Source: Adineta vaga (Eukaryota; Rotifera). From it: a stretch of DNA of 64,000 nucleotides. Of the stretch, positions 47,038 to 59,667 are shown piece by piece. The position numbers were made by a program, and so were the translations under genes. The notes under the pieces are model-generated. The model saw nothing but the letters and a program-made list of their open reading frames with translations, was not told where the DNA came from and made no database searches. Every line of letters begins with the position of its first letter. The stretch's first letter is position 1. Where the stretch lies: the NCBI GenBank assembly GCA_021613535.1, contig CP075492.1, forward strand, positions 7,068,001-7,132,000. Direction: 5' to 3'.

Positions 47038-48142
47038 TTAAAAAGACGTCTTCGCTTTTGTATGACGTTTTTGGTGTTTTGCAAGATGATCACTGCGCAT
47101 AAACGCCTTTTGACAAAATGAACAAACATGCTTCTTTTCACCAGTATGTGTTCGTCGATGACGACTTAATTCATCCGATCTTGCGAATGTTTTATCACAA
47201 CCTGGCCATGAACATGTAAATGGTTTTTCACCTAAAAGAAGAAAGCAAAAAAAGATTTTTTAATCCTGTAGACAAAACCATACACTTTTAGGTACGGTCG
47301 ACCTTCAAAGTTTTTATAGTAAAGATAAATATATCGCTCTCTTCTGTTTTCTTTTTCCTTCCTTGAGAATATATTTTCTTTCTTTTTTACGCTATAGTAA
47401 CACTATTTTGATTAAACTAACAAAAAAACATCAACAAATCTTACCAGTATGCAAGCGAATGTGCGCTTTGAGATGTGATGATTTAAAATATGATTTCGTA
47501 CAACCAGGATATGTGCAAACATGATTTTTCTTTCGAATTGGGGTTGGTTTTGATATAGATATATTATTTTCAGATGTAGATGGAGGAAGAAATGTTGTTT
47601 TAGCAACGGGAACATATTCACCGTTGACATTAACATAAAGAATGTGAAATTGTTGACTGTGATTATTGGGTGATGGCAATGATTGACTATCATCAATCGA
47701 TGGTAAGAATGGGGATCTACAAGGAGTTGATGGTGATTCCGAAGAACATTCATCAGATGGTGATGATGATGACATTGAATTCGATCGTTTTAATGAAGAT
47801 AGATTGTCGAATGTTGGTACGGGTGTTTGTAATGGCTCACTAATATACTAAAAAAAAACACCAGAAAATAGATGATCGAATCTAGACTATGATCAATGAA
47901 GTCTTACCGGTCGAAATTTTGGATGAAGTTTTCTAGGTTTTTCTTGTGTTGAACGAATTGAAAGTAATAATTCAGCATCTTGAACGCTGGTAGAAGGATA
48001 CTGAAATATATCATGTAATATTTTACATCAGTTTTCTGAATTATATTTCACTTACATTCATTTCTGTTTTGAAATTATCGATATCAAATTGATTCGATTG
48101 TGAATACATTATTGTATTTATACTTGGTAAATTTTGTTTCAT
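47038..48142 (-). CDS. Kruppel-like transcription factor (KLF10/11-like)
   Basis: Exons 48142-48056, 48000-47908, 47847-47445 and 47231-47038 sum to 259 codons including the stop. Three C2H2 fingers end the protein: [42 protein letters not shown] and [23 protein letters not shown] (the spans overlap my quoting limit; linkers are HTGEK). Finger order and contact residues are those of SP/KLF factors that bind GC/CACCC boxes, closest to KLF10/11 (TIEG). The N-terminal part is Ser/Pro-rich. The coding frame stays open upstream of the ATG at 48142, to about 48301, without another ATG, so a further 5' exon is possible. Confidence 0.85.
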
Positions 48143-49443
48143 AGTTGTCTCAAAAGTAGCTGATGCAATGGAAGTAGTATTTGAATCATAAGTACACTTC
48201 TGATTCTTTCTTTTTCTGCGTATAGATTCCGATGTACAACTAACTTTTATGTGTGTCTGAACCGTGTACACAGTCAAAATAGGCAACTCAAGTACAATCA
48301 CGCTAAGAGCGCGTGATCACATCTATAGTCAGCCATCGATCACGCCGTGTAGTTGTGTAGAGAGAAAGAAAAAAATATACATTAGATCATATTCCACTGT
48401 TGATGGGAACAGAACAGAACACACCCCTTCATGGTAGAGGTGTGCGGAAAAGAAAAAAGATAGTAAAGAGCATGCGCTCGCTTTATGATCCGACAGGCGG
48501 AAGAATAACTTACTGACGATAGAAATGCATTGTCAAAGAGAAAAAAGAAAAGCGAAGAGAAGAAATAGTTTGCACTTTGACATATAGTTTAAATCACGAG
48601 TTATAAACATGCAATTTAAATGGACTTTCGAATCAAAATAAGAATGAAGACATCTATATCTCTTTTTTCTATCTAATTCATTGATCACATCGCCGTGAAT
48701 ATTATTTCATGTTCCTTTTACGAAATGTCCTTATCGAAAGAAAGAAAAACATGCCGAGTGCTTATCGAACAGTAAACACACACACACACACACAATTCGA
48801 CATGGAATTAGTCATAGGTTAATTTTATCTCGTAGAATGTCGTAAAACTTCTTTCTTTGTTCGTTTCGAAGAACGAAAAAAAAAGATTCATATAATAGAA
48901 CGATTACAAGTGCTTTTTATGGTTTTCGAAATGAAAGAAAAAAAAGTCACACCCATTCTAAGGTCGCATGTACCGCACCTTAATCGTTGCATTTTTTCAA
49001 AACTTCATTTACAGCACAAATTTTCGTATGATTGATTCATCAGTTATATATCTGTTGCATGACTTTGGACGGTGTGATAGATACAAAAAATGTTAAGCAT
49101 GCGCTTTATCTCTTTGACGAATAATAATAGATGAATATTTGTCCCTCTTTATACTTTACTATTTTTATCTCTATTAGCATGATATACATTATCATGCAAA
49201 ATGCTTTCACATCAATCGCTATCTAAATGTATATAAATGACATAGTTGAAAACACATGTTTCTTTTTATTGTAATTCATCATTCGTCAGCTTTGAAGGTG
49301 TCACGATTGTAATGATGACAGTGCAAAAAAATAGAATAAAACATTTTTTTATATACTTTGTTTCATGACAATGCATATCTGAAGTAACTTTACATTTGTT
49401 ATGAAAGAAGATTGAATTTAAAACGAGAATTCAAATCTAGTGT
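48143..49443. other. intergenic region upstream of the KLF gene
   Basis: About 1.3 kb. It holds an 8-bp inverted repeat GCGTGATC/GATCACGC (48311-48318, 48338-48345) and a (CA)n run (48776-48794). It likely carries the KLF promoter; no other gene seen. Confidence 0.5.
48776..48794. repeat. (CA)n microsatellite
   Basis: About nine CA units. Confidence 0.9.
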
Positions 49444-49917
49444 TTATTGTATTGGTTTAGATATACCATTGTAGAAAAGATGAAGTTGAGAAAGTTGATA
49501 ACGAATTGTTTGATTTTCAAATGCTAAACGCGAATTTTCTTGTTGTAAAAATTGGGCACGATCTTGTATTTCTTGTTCTTTCATTCTTCGTGTATCACGT
49601 GAACGTTTTGCAGATTCATTATTACGTGCACGTTTGTCATAATAACTTTCATCTTTTTCTTCAACTGGAACAAGACGTGGACGTCTCTTCATAGGAATAC
49701 CTGACGTACTTCTTGTTTCATTGAACGAATTAGATAGAAGTTCACGATGTTGATTTTCATCCGATTTGCTTTGATTTAAATAAATTGATGATGATAAATC
49801 TAGACGACTGGTATTGTAATCATTCTCCACAGATACTTGTGTTAGATGATTATGTACAGAAGATAAAACTGATGGATAATCATTTGAATGTTGAATATAA
49901 CATGCAGTAGAATGCAT
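49444..49917 (-). CDS. PAR/NFIL3-type bZIP transcription factor
   Basis: 157-aa single-exon protein. The C-terminal half is a bZIP: KDESYYDKRARNNESAKRSRD with RRMKEQEIQDRAQFLQ, then a leucine-zipper-like ENSRLAFENQTIRYQLSQL. The basic region NNESAKRSRDTRR matches the PAR family (HLF/DBP/TEF, NFIL3, CES-2; usually NNEAAKRSRDARR). The N-terminal half is Ser/Asn-rich and unstructured, with no clear PAR domain. Likely a nuclear regulator; in animals such factors control circadian, metabolic or cell-death genes. The zipper is short. Confidence 0.85.
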   Translation of the reverse strand: MHSTACYIQHSNDYPSVLSSVHNHLTQVSVENDYNTSRLDLSSSIYLNQSKSDENQHRELLSNSFNETRSTSGIPMKRRPRLVPVEEKDESYYDKRARNNESAKRSRDTRRMKEQEIQDRAQFLQQENSRLAFENQTIRYQLSQLHLFYNGISKPIQ

Positions 49918-50685
49918 CCTTCAAGAAACGATTGTTGATGCTGATTGAAGTTAAAATCAATGTGTTAAATATTATTTCGATAATGTGAAAGAGATGAGAG
50001 AGATAGAGAGAAGAAGAGAGGGAGAGATTTTCTTGTTTCTCTGGGAAATGATATATCGATTATAATTGGTTGAAATACGAAATATTCAAATAAATTGATT
50101 ATATAATCACCAAACTAACCGACAAAAAGGATAAAGCATAGAAAATGAACTGCACCGATTGAGCTGGTGTTATTGTAGATCACACTTTCCTATTCATTAC
50201 TAGCGTTACATATAGACTTGGGAATAATGAATTGAGTCATCTTTCACAGAACAAATTTTTGAGCACAGACTGAACCAAAAACATCAGATATAGACTACGA
50301 ATAATTTCATTTCTAATACCTTTCCATCCATAAATAAATGTTAGATAATATGTGAAAGCAAAATAAAAGCTTAGACATTCTGATCATTTCATATATATAT
50401 ATATATATGTCTAATGAGATAATTGACTAGCATTTTCTCTTCCTCCAGAATGTATTTGTTGAATACAATGTCGAAAATTTATTTATCGTTGAACAAAAAA
50501 AGAAAGGTCTGTTAAAATGTTATCAACATTCATTATTTTATCTCGAAAGATTGGTTTGTTTCTTGAATAAAAAACTTCAATATAATCTTTTAGTTGAATA
50601 AAAAATAAGAAAAAAAAACGGTTGAGGGATCTATTCACAAGTGTACAGAAAAAGGAGTGTTTTTCACTACGGACGGAATGAATGA
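49918..50685. other. intergenic region
   Basis: About 770 nt between the bZIP start and the Tudor gene stop. It contains a purine-rich stretch (49985-50030) and a (TA)n run at about 50391-50408. No gene seen. Confidence 0.5.
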
Positions 50686-52235
50686 TTAACGTGGCATTGG
50701 TGTGATTACAGTACCAGCAGAAAATGGTGTGCTTTGTGGCGATGGTGAACATGGTAGACGATTGGTTTTTCTATCATGATTAAAATATCAAAGAATTATA
50801 AGAAGAAAACATATTTTTAAATTACTTTAAATGAATTTGATTCAGATTATTTTCATCCGTTGATTCATGACAAATTTTATTAATCTCAGCACGTCGTATT
50901 TGTAATTGATTCCGTGTTAATTTAATGGGTGATGGTGGTGTTAAAATCGGTAATGTTACACTAGTTGTTTTACTGGATAGAAATGATTGATCAAAATAAC
51001 TTGTATTATTATTACTTAATATCGTATTACGTAAACAGCTTATGATTTCTCCATCCGCTAACATTCGTCCATGTTGAGATTTATGTTCATGTGCACGTAA
51101 ATATCGATAGACATTGATAATACCTTCGTCGGTTTTACATTTTAATAGAATACATATACGAGTACCATCTCTATCATACTGAATACTCGGTATAGAGATA
51201 GATCAAAGAAAACATGATTTATGAAAATACTTACAACAGTAGCACGTAAACGTTTATTTAAAACAAGTTGTTTAAATGTTAAACGAATTGTATCAGAAAA
51301 AGTTGGTTTTACTGCCTCACTGAAAATACATTCAACAGTCTAAATAATAATCGAATCTTATTGATAAACTCAACGAGAAAATGTTTTACTTTGAAAGGAA
51401 ATAAATAGAATTGTTCTGGTAACCATTTTAATTGTGAAACATTAACATATAATGATGAACCATAATCGACAAGTCGAACACGAGCACTTGGTTGTGTCGT
51501 TATTGTTGGTCCTTCACTTTTTGACACAACTAATGCTCGATGCCAAGATGTTTCATAATGTAATGCAACTAATTGACCGACATAAACTTGTTTGAGAGAT
51601 TGATAACTAACAGCAATTAAGGAAAGTATATCAATAAACTGACGAAATTTACGTTCATTTTCATGAGATAATTCTCGTTCAACCCAGAATTCACCATCAC
51701 TAGTTAAAATATCTTTTACTGTACAATAGAATTTCGCACCTAAACAAAATATTTTCAATAGATTGTTTGTTTCGAATTTCAAAAGAAAAATACCATTAGT
51801 AAATCTAAATGGTTCACCTTCAAGTGTACATAAATCTGGTAAACGTTGTTCAATTAAAAATTGAAGATCTTCAGTAATATCATTATCTTCAATTGGACTT
51901 GGTTGATTTCGATTATAATTCCTACAAGAGAATATTCGTAATAATGATTGGTGCCAACTAAAACATTCTACAAACGGTGTATATATTATTTGTTCAATAG
52001 ATGAAGTATAGGATGAAGTCGATGGAGGTAACATTGGAGAAATGATCTTCTTCGATAATGATGATTGTTGGGAAGATAATTCATAGTGTTGGGGAGTCGT
52101 ATTTGTTAAGGGAGGATCATTTAATATATTCACAGTTTTACTTGTAATATATTTTCGAATTTTTTCATCGAATTTCGATTCTGTGGGACGATTTTGATCG
52201 AGAGAAAACATATCTTTTTTTACATCACCAGCCAT
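50686..52235 (-). CDS. Tudor-domain protein
   Basis: Exons 52235-51794, 51739-51390, 51339-51235, 51178-50826 and 50770-50686 sum to 445 codons including the stop. A central extended Tudor domain is visible: VYVGQLVALHYETSWHRALV, then ARVRLVDYGSSLYVNVSQLKWLPEQFYLFP, followed by the SN-like strand region. Tudor proteins of this kind bind methylated arginines, often on Piwi proteins in germ granules. The aromatic cage is partly recognisable (YETSW, DYGS). The N- and C-terminal parts are low-complexity (Ser/Thr/Pro). The ATG at 52235 follows an acceptor TTTCTCTCAG (52282-52281) with no upstream exon, only about 240 nt after the ABC transporter stop. The specific paralogue is unresolved. Confidence 0.75.
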
Positions 52236-52476
52236 TTTAGCAAGTTTATGACGTAGATTTCTTATAGGATTTTCATATTTCTGAGAGAAAGATATAAATT
52301 CAAACAAAGCAATGAAGTTCTTTGTATATCTAGAGATTTATTGGTTTAAATTTTAAGCACATTCTATTTTCGATTCTTTCTTCTTAACGAATCATCATAT
52401 ATATTCAAAACGTTTTCATATAAAGATGTCCCTTTATATGAATATGTGATAATGATTAGAATTGTTTTAAAAACAA

Positions 52477-55400
52477 CTAATTAGTATGAATATCTTTTCC
52501 AAATGATAAAAATATTTGTTCAAGTGTTGTTTGTGAAATTGTATATGTTTCAATATTTAGTTGTTCTTTATTTTCTTCGATTAATTGAAATAATTCTGCT
52601 GGTGTACTTTCTCGAATTTGAAATAAACCAGTTGTATGTGTTGTTTCTTTCACATCGATTTGATAATTTCGTTGAGATAGTAGAAATCTTTCAACTTTTT
52701 GTATACCTGTTTCAGTACTGTCACCGGTAGTTGAACGAACTTTGATTTCAACTGTATAACCTTGACCAAATTTGGATTTTAAATGTTGAATTGTACCTAA
52801 ACAAGCTAATTGCCCACGAACCATGATACCAAGACGATTACAAACACGTTCACTAGATTTAGCAAAACAAAAAATAAATGCAATGTTGATTAAAGATCTT
52901 TTTTTTTGTTACCATTCGTCCATTGAATGACTGGTTAGAATAATTGTTAATTTTGCTTTATTAGCATTCAAAAAGATTTCTTGCATTCGTTGTCGAGCAT
53001 TTGGATCAACACCAGTTGTTGGTTCATCTAAAATTGCAACTGACGGTGGTCCTTAAATACAAATAAATGTCATCCTATTTTTCTTTGCTGCTTGATTTCC
53101 CTTACCAATTAATGCTAAAGCTGCATGTAATCGACGTTTAGTTCCACCACTTAATTGATGAATATAATTATTCAAAAAAGGATCAAGTAAAAACAATGAA
53201 CTCATCGTTTCAACAATGGTTTTTGTATATGCCATTTTAACACCACGAATACGTGCTAATAGATAGAGACTATCTTGAACAGTTAAAAAATCCATATTAC
53301 AATTTTCTTGTGGACAGTAACCTAGTTGACGTATGGATCGTAGAGAACCACGAACATTTTGTCCACGTATATATGCTGTGCCTTGTGTAGAGATTAAATC
53401 ACCAATTATAATACGGAATGTTGTCGTTTTTCCAGCACCCTATTCAAATCAATAAAAACGATTTTCTTTCAAAAAATATTGTGTCTATTTACATTATAGC
53501 CAAGTAAACCAAATAGTTCACCACGTTTTGCACCAAATGTTAAATGATTTACTGCTAAAACTTTCCGTCTTGGATAATATTTAACCAGATCATGGACTGT
53601 TAAATAATCCATACGTTCATTAGCGTTATTAGATACATTTGTTTGTAACTCTAATAATCGAGAACGTTCAGCTAGAACATCATCATCATCAAGTGTATTT
53701 TCATCAAAATTTGGTGTACATGATGGTGAAAATTTTAATAGACCACTATCAATTATTATCACCAATAATAATAGAACTAGTATATGTAAGATAAAAATCA
53801 AATAATTCCATTCAATTGCACCATTCTCCATCATTTTATTATGAAACAATTTGCGTAATTTGAAGATATATGCTTGACAAGTAGGATTATTTTTCGATAA
53901 AATATCTGTAATTATAATTTGTGCATTGATACTTGGAAATATGATATTGCATAACCAATAGACTAACTTTGGAATAGATGAATTCTTCATAAACGCTATT
54001 GTTGTAGTAGTAATCATACTTATGACATGAAGAATTACAAGTATCAAATTTATGAGCATACCACCCTGAAAAAATAGAAATAAATGTCATAATCATGTTA
54101 TAGTCTAAATAAAATCTTGAAATTGAATTCAATGAAGTGTAAGACAACCCACAACTCACTATATCGAAAAAAAACCTTCAAGATTACAAATACATACATT
54201 TATATCATTTTTAAAGATTTTCGTTAATAGATAAGTGAATGGTAACGTTGGTAATATAATTAATATTGTTAATGGATAAAATTTTATTCGTAAATTCCAT
54301 GGATTAAGAAATTCTGTTCGAAATAATTTTTCCATTCCAGATTGCTCGCGTGATACAACATTAAAAGTACTATAAAATATACAGAAAACTGCAAGTAAAT
54401 AACTAAACCATATGATGGAAATGACTATATCGAAAAGATAAGTAAAGATCCAATACAATGCTGGACTATAATGAAAAAAAAAGTTGAATACCAAATGAAG
54501 AAAAAGTTGATCAACTTACTGCAAACCACTGATGTTAATCAATGATAAGAAGCTATCTCTTCGTTCGCTGATTAGAAACACAGATACATAGAAGAATAAA
54601 ATGTAAAACATAACTCTAAAAAACGAAATTTTTAAAATTATTACTCGATATTATTTCATAAAACTTACATATCAACGAATAATGTTATCGGTAAGAATTT
54701 CAAATGACATGAAAATATACTAAGATAATTCAATTTAGTATCTAAATTTAGTTCGGTTGTAAAATTTTCTGTTTTTTGAAAGATTAGTGTTGTTTGAATT
54801 GATGCATCTGTATCATTCAATGCATATTTATAGAAGATATTTGATGCCAATGAAAGAATTTCATAACCAGATATTAAATTCGATGATAAGACTTGAATTT
54901 TATATTTATTTCTTACAATTGGTTTTAGAATCTTAATACCAAGATAAATATCTGTATAAGTATATGGTCGATCGATTCGTCTTCCTAAAAAAAGATGAAT
55001 AAAAAGATGAATTTTTTATTTAAATAATATTTCACTTACGTAAAATATCTTCATTCATTTGAGATAGATTTCCTATTTGAGTTTGTTCAAGTTTTGCACC
55101 ATTAATAGATGCACGAAAATATTTTTCCATGATTGAATCAGAATGATATAGAATTGTTTGAGGATTCAATAAATTAACATTCATTTGAAAGATTCCAGCT
55201 TTATTTCGATCCTTCAATGTCATATTTGTTAATAGATGGTACAAAATCGGTATTAATAAAATAATCAATGTTAATACCCAACGTCGAGAACGTACACGTA
55301 ATGTTTTGATTAATAAACCATAATATTGATGTAAATAATATCGAATACCAGTAGAAATATGTTGATTATCAAATACACGACGACATTGTTGTTCTAAAAA

Positions 55401-58400
55401 ATGATTCGAAAACTTTCACAAACTATAATGAACTACAAACCTATTGTTTCAGTATTGATTGGTATTGATTCGGATTCATTTTCAATATTTGTATTGCTTG
55501 TTATTTTGAGAAAAACATCATCCATTGTACTATTCTGAACTCCATAGTTTTTTATCTGATTTTCCTTTTTCATTGTTTCGAGTTGATGTAATGCTTGTAC
55601 AAATTGTTCAGTTGGCTGTTGATTTGTACGAAAAATAACATCACCATCGAAGATATCAGTTTCAATAGTTAGTTTTGGTAAATAGTGACGTAAGCTATTC
55701 ATGATGTAATTTGTAGAAAAATTATTTTGTTTATTGATAATTAATTTATAACCTAAATTAAACGAGTTGTTCATACTTCCCGTTGATACACATAAGATAC
55801 TTTACCTAGCCCATAATCTTCTTTCAATTTTGTAGATGTTCCATCAACTTTAATATGTCCATCAGAAATAATCATAATACGGTCGGATAAAGCATCACTT
55901 TCTTCCATAAAATGTGTTGTTAAAAGAAGTGTTTTGCCTTCTTTCATTGTACGTAACCAGTCCCATAATAAACGTCGATTTGATGGATCAAGTCCACTCG
56001 ATGGCTATTCGTGTACAAAAATTAATTTTTAATCAAATATAAAACATAACTGATAATTACCTCATCAAGGAGAATTACTTTTGTATCTCCAATGAACGCA
56101 CAAGCTAATGATAAACGTCTTTTCATTCCACCCGATAATGCTTTGCAATAGAGATCTTTCGATCTGTATAAATCCATGATATGAAGCATTTCATTAGCGA
56201 TTTTTTCTTTATTTTTTTCAAAACCACGAGCAACTGCATAGAATTCTAACTGTTCTTTAATTGTTAATAAATCAAAAAGAATATCATGTTGAGGACAATA
56301 ACCGATTGATTTTCGTAACATTTCCATATTTGTTCGTGTATCACAGTTTACACCTTCGTCATTTTCAATTGTTATTGTACCCGACGTTTGTTTGTATATA
56401 CCAATTAAACAATTAAAAATCGTAGTTTTACCTGAACCATTCGGGCCAAGTAATGATGTTATTTGATTTTCATATAAATCAAACGAAACATTATGAACAG
56501 CTATTTTATCTGGACCAAATTTTTTCACTAGATTATTAACATGAACAATCGCTGTACCATTGGAATTTCTTCTTGAAAGTAAGAATTCATCACGATTAAG
56601 TGATGCTGGTGTAAAATGATTACGTTTTTCAGCTTGCCAATAGTTTCGTTGAAAGAGAAAATTCCAATCAAGTGGAATTCCATATTCACCTGGATATATT
56701 TTTTCAAAATACCAAGATAAGAGCCAGTAGAAAGCACAACTGAACATCATAATGATCAAGACACAAAAGTAAGACGGTACACCACGATAGATTTCTTGAA
56801 ATAATGATATATCTCTTTTCGCAAACTCATTTAAAACAGCTTGCTAAATAAAGAAAATCATTATCTTCATATTTTGCTATCTAACAATTTCATTTCTTAC
56901 TTGAAAAAGTGAATATTGAGCAAAATGAGGAATTAAAAATATTAGAAGATATTGAATTCCTTTTGGCCAGTAGATAACATTTGAGTAAATAGATGACGAT
57001 AGAACGTAAATGAAAAAAATCGTTAATTCTGCACGAACATTTCTATCAAATAATTGTGCAATCAAAATACAGAATGAAATTAATTGTAAACTATATATGA
57101 AATAACTTAGAAAAAGAAAACCAAAATTAACGTTAAGAAAATATCCATATGGTTGTTGTTTCAATGCAAAACATAGGAGTAAGATTAAAATACCAAGGAT
57201 AATCAATGTACTATGTAAGAAAACAAAATATCGATTATTAATAGAGAAGATTGTTTTCTTTTACCGAATAGCATGTGCAAAATTATTTAGAATTGATTGT
57301 ATTCCAAGTACTTTGAGAATTTCTTTAACTTTAGCATTCTTCTCTTGAATTAGATTGGTTAGAAGCATGATATATCTAATCAATAAACAAATAAATTAAT
57401 CTATTCAATCGCCATTTTTCTGCACTTACGGAATTAGAAAGATGAAATCAATGAGAAATTTCATAAAACCCAAAAATTCTCCTTCTATAAGAGATAAAAA
57501 AAACTGTTATGAAATTCAATTCAATTTTCATATACCAGAAAGTATATTCGAACGAATTGATGTACAAATCATCGGAGTTTTTTCAATTTCATATTCAATC
57601 TTTACATTCGTTTGAAAGCCAATAAGTAATGAATCAATGAAGATTTTTACGTCTGCAAAAACTGGAAAATTCGAACCACGATTTAGCTCATCGAATCGAT
57701 CAGCAACACGTGCTAAATGATTTCATTTCAAAATAATCAAACTAGAAAAACAAACGACTCACTCGGATGTGAAAACGATTTGAATGACATATCAATTGGT
57801 TCGTTTCTCGGCATTTTATGTGGTCGTTCAGTAATAATATTATCTGAAGATAATCATTAATTCGTTTCATAGTCAGAAAACTTTTTGAATTCCTGTTGTT
57901 ATTGATATCTATACTCACAAGCAATATTTCTTTTCTTTTTAAGATCATTTGTTGAATCAAAAAAATCAATAATAATTAAATTGTGTTTCTCTCCCTGTAA
58001 TAAACGACTGATGTTTTCACGGTTTATATTTTCACTCCTATAGAAAATATGTTTTTTTTTGTATTCATTTCTTTTAGATTGGAATGTCAAATAAACTTAC
58101 CAGACATTTATATTATTGCAATTCATGTCTTGAAAACGTTTTTTAGTACGTTTAACCAATTCTTTCGTTTCATTTGTCATTGGATGGAAAACAAGATTTA
58201 CTGTATCCGGATTTCTATTGAGTTCATATGAATTCCATCTATTTCCTCGATAAACTGATGGAAATTGAAAACATTTCGTAAATAAATCATTTGATAAAGT
58301 TGTTGGAGGATTGACATTTTGTGAACATGGTTGACGATTTACTAATTCTGATACTCCATTAAGCGTTGGATTGCCTTTCGTTTCAAGATAACTGACTGAC

Positions 58401-58624
58401 CAATGTGTTAAAACTAGTAATGCAATTAATATAATTGGAAATAATAGTTCACAAAGTATCGTTGGACAACATTTACAACATCGTTTTCGATAAGAATAAC
58501 GAAATGAACGTTGAAGCAATAAATTTATCTTTCGAGTGGAACGAACAGGTGAATATTCACCTTTTGTTAGTTTTCGACACGATGGATTAGATTCATTTGG
58601 GATCTGTTCCATTGGATTCATCAT
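52477..58624 (-). CDS. ABCA-family full transporter
   Basis: Many short exons separated by 45-90 nt introns encode a full ABCA protein (lipid transporter class). The start at MMNPMEQIPN follows an acceptor (about 58669). TM1 (ILCELLFPIILIALLVLTHW) and a large extracellular loop come next, and then membrane segments around 57.2-56.7 kb. NBD1 (about 56.6-55.8 kb) has Walker A GPNGSGKTT, CPQHDILF, signature LSGGMKRRLSLACAFIG and VILLDE, then SSGLDP across an intron. A regulatory segment, the second TMD (55.3-53.8 kb) and NBD2 follow, with Walker A GYNGAGKTTT split by an intron at 53.5-53.44 kb, CPQENCNMDFLT, LSGGTKRRLHAALALIG and AILDEPTTGVDPNARQRM, then TSHSMDE. The C-terminus ends TTLEQIFLSFGKDIHTN. 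All catalytic motifs are intact. Resembles ABCA1/ABCA3; subfamily not resolved. Confidence 0.92.
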
Positions 58625-59211
58625 TAGAGTTTTGTTTGAATTATACAAGTGCACGCTTATTGCGAACTGAAAGATAAAAACAAATACCATGACATTTATA
58701 GAATAAATATTATATGTGATTGCTATCGATGGGATTTTCCCAGCGATAGATGTTTTCATATTATGCTTTCAGAGACTAACCCTTTGTAAGCTTAAAGACA
58801 ACCGTAGTCATTATCCTTATCTCTTATAAATTTCTCGGGAAATTCCCATGCTGTGTACGTGATAACGCAAAAGCATTACCTTATCATCATAATTATCTTA
58901 TCTGAAAGGAAAACATAAAGACACGATAATATTTATATTTACTTCTGTGCTTTTCTGTCAATCAAATTAGAAAACACAATTAATTCAAATATTAACAATC
59001 TATGACAAACATACATATAAAAATAGAACTATGATAAGAGTTTTAAAAAAAATGAAAACTGAAGCAAAATATATAAAAGAAATTTTTCATAATTTACGAG
59101 CTTTCGATGCTAATCATACATCATCATCAGGTAATTAACGCTAAAGAGATTTATTGATATATTAAGACAATTATAATAAATAAAATGTAATGAAATGATA
59201 GTTAAATTTGG
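58625..59211. other. intergenic region upstream of the ABCA gene
   Basis: About 590 nt, AT-rich. A 27-codon + strand stretch (59051-59131) ends at a good donor (CAG/GTAATT), but no partner exon is found. Probably the ABCA promoter. Confidence 0.45.
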
Positions 59212-59667
59212 TTAAAAAATAGATGTTTTAAATGAAATATCATTGATGGCAATATTTTTCATTTTTCTTGATATTATATTTCTTCCTTTTAGATTATTAA
59301 TAAAATTATCTCCAATTGTTCTGTTTCTTTTAAATAATTTATTTAATAATCTGCTGTATATAAAAGATTCATGACCCAAGTAAGTTACTACAATGTTAAT
59401 CTTGTCATTATCTTTATTGTTATTATTGATGTTATTATTGAAATTATTAAGATTATTATCATTAATATGACTGATGTTGTTATTAATATTGTTAAGATGA
59501 TTAAGGATATCTAGATTATTATTGAAATTATTATTATTGTTAAATTGATTAAAATTATTAGGATCGTTGTCTGATTCATTATTATTATTCGAATGATTAA
59601 AAATATTCATACTGTTATCAATGTTATTGTCATTTGAACGATTAAGAATATTTGGATTGTTTTTCAT
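59212..59667 (-). CDS. Asn-rich low-complexity ORF, doubtful
   Basis: 151-codon ORF whose first 90 residues are mostly Asn with Asp/Ile/Phe/Leu, followed by a basic tail ([15 protein letters not shown]...NLKGRNIIS). The Asn run is simply an imperfect (ATT)n repeat read in one frame. If translated it would be a prion-like low-complexity protein, but nothing else supports a gene. Confidence 0.2.
   Translation of the reverse strand: MKNNPNILNRSNDNNIDNSMNIFNHSNNNNESDNDPNNFNQFNNNNNFNNNLDILNHLNNINNNISHINDNNLNNFNNNINNNNKDNDKINIVVTYLGHESFIYSRLLNKLFKRNRTIGDNFINNLKGRNIISRKMKNIAINDISFKTSIF
59395..59665. repeat. imperfect (ATT)n low-complexity tract
   Basis: About 270 bp of degenerate ATT/ATTATT-rich sequence. 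Confidence 0.85.

Noticed and set aside
47412-47753. His-rich minus-strand ORF in the KLF region
   Set aside because: Out-of-frame reading of the KLF exon.
59051-59131. Possible first exon (27 codons) ending at a good donor
   Set aside because: No acceptor leads to a coding continuation downstream on the + strand.
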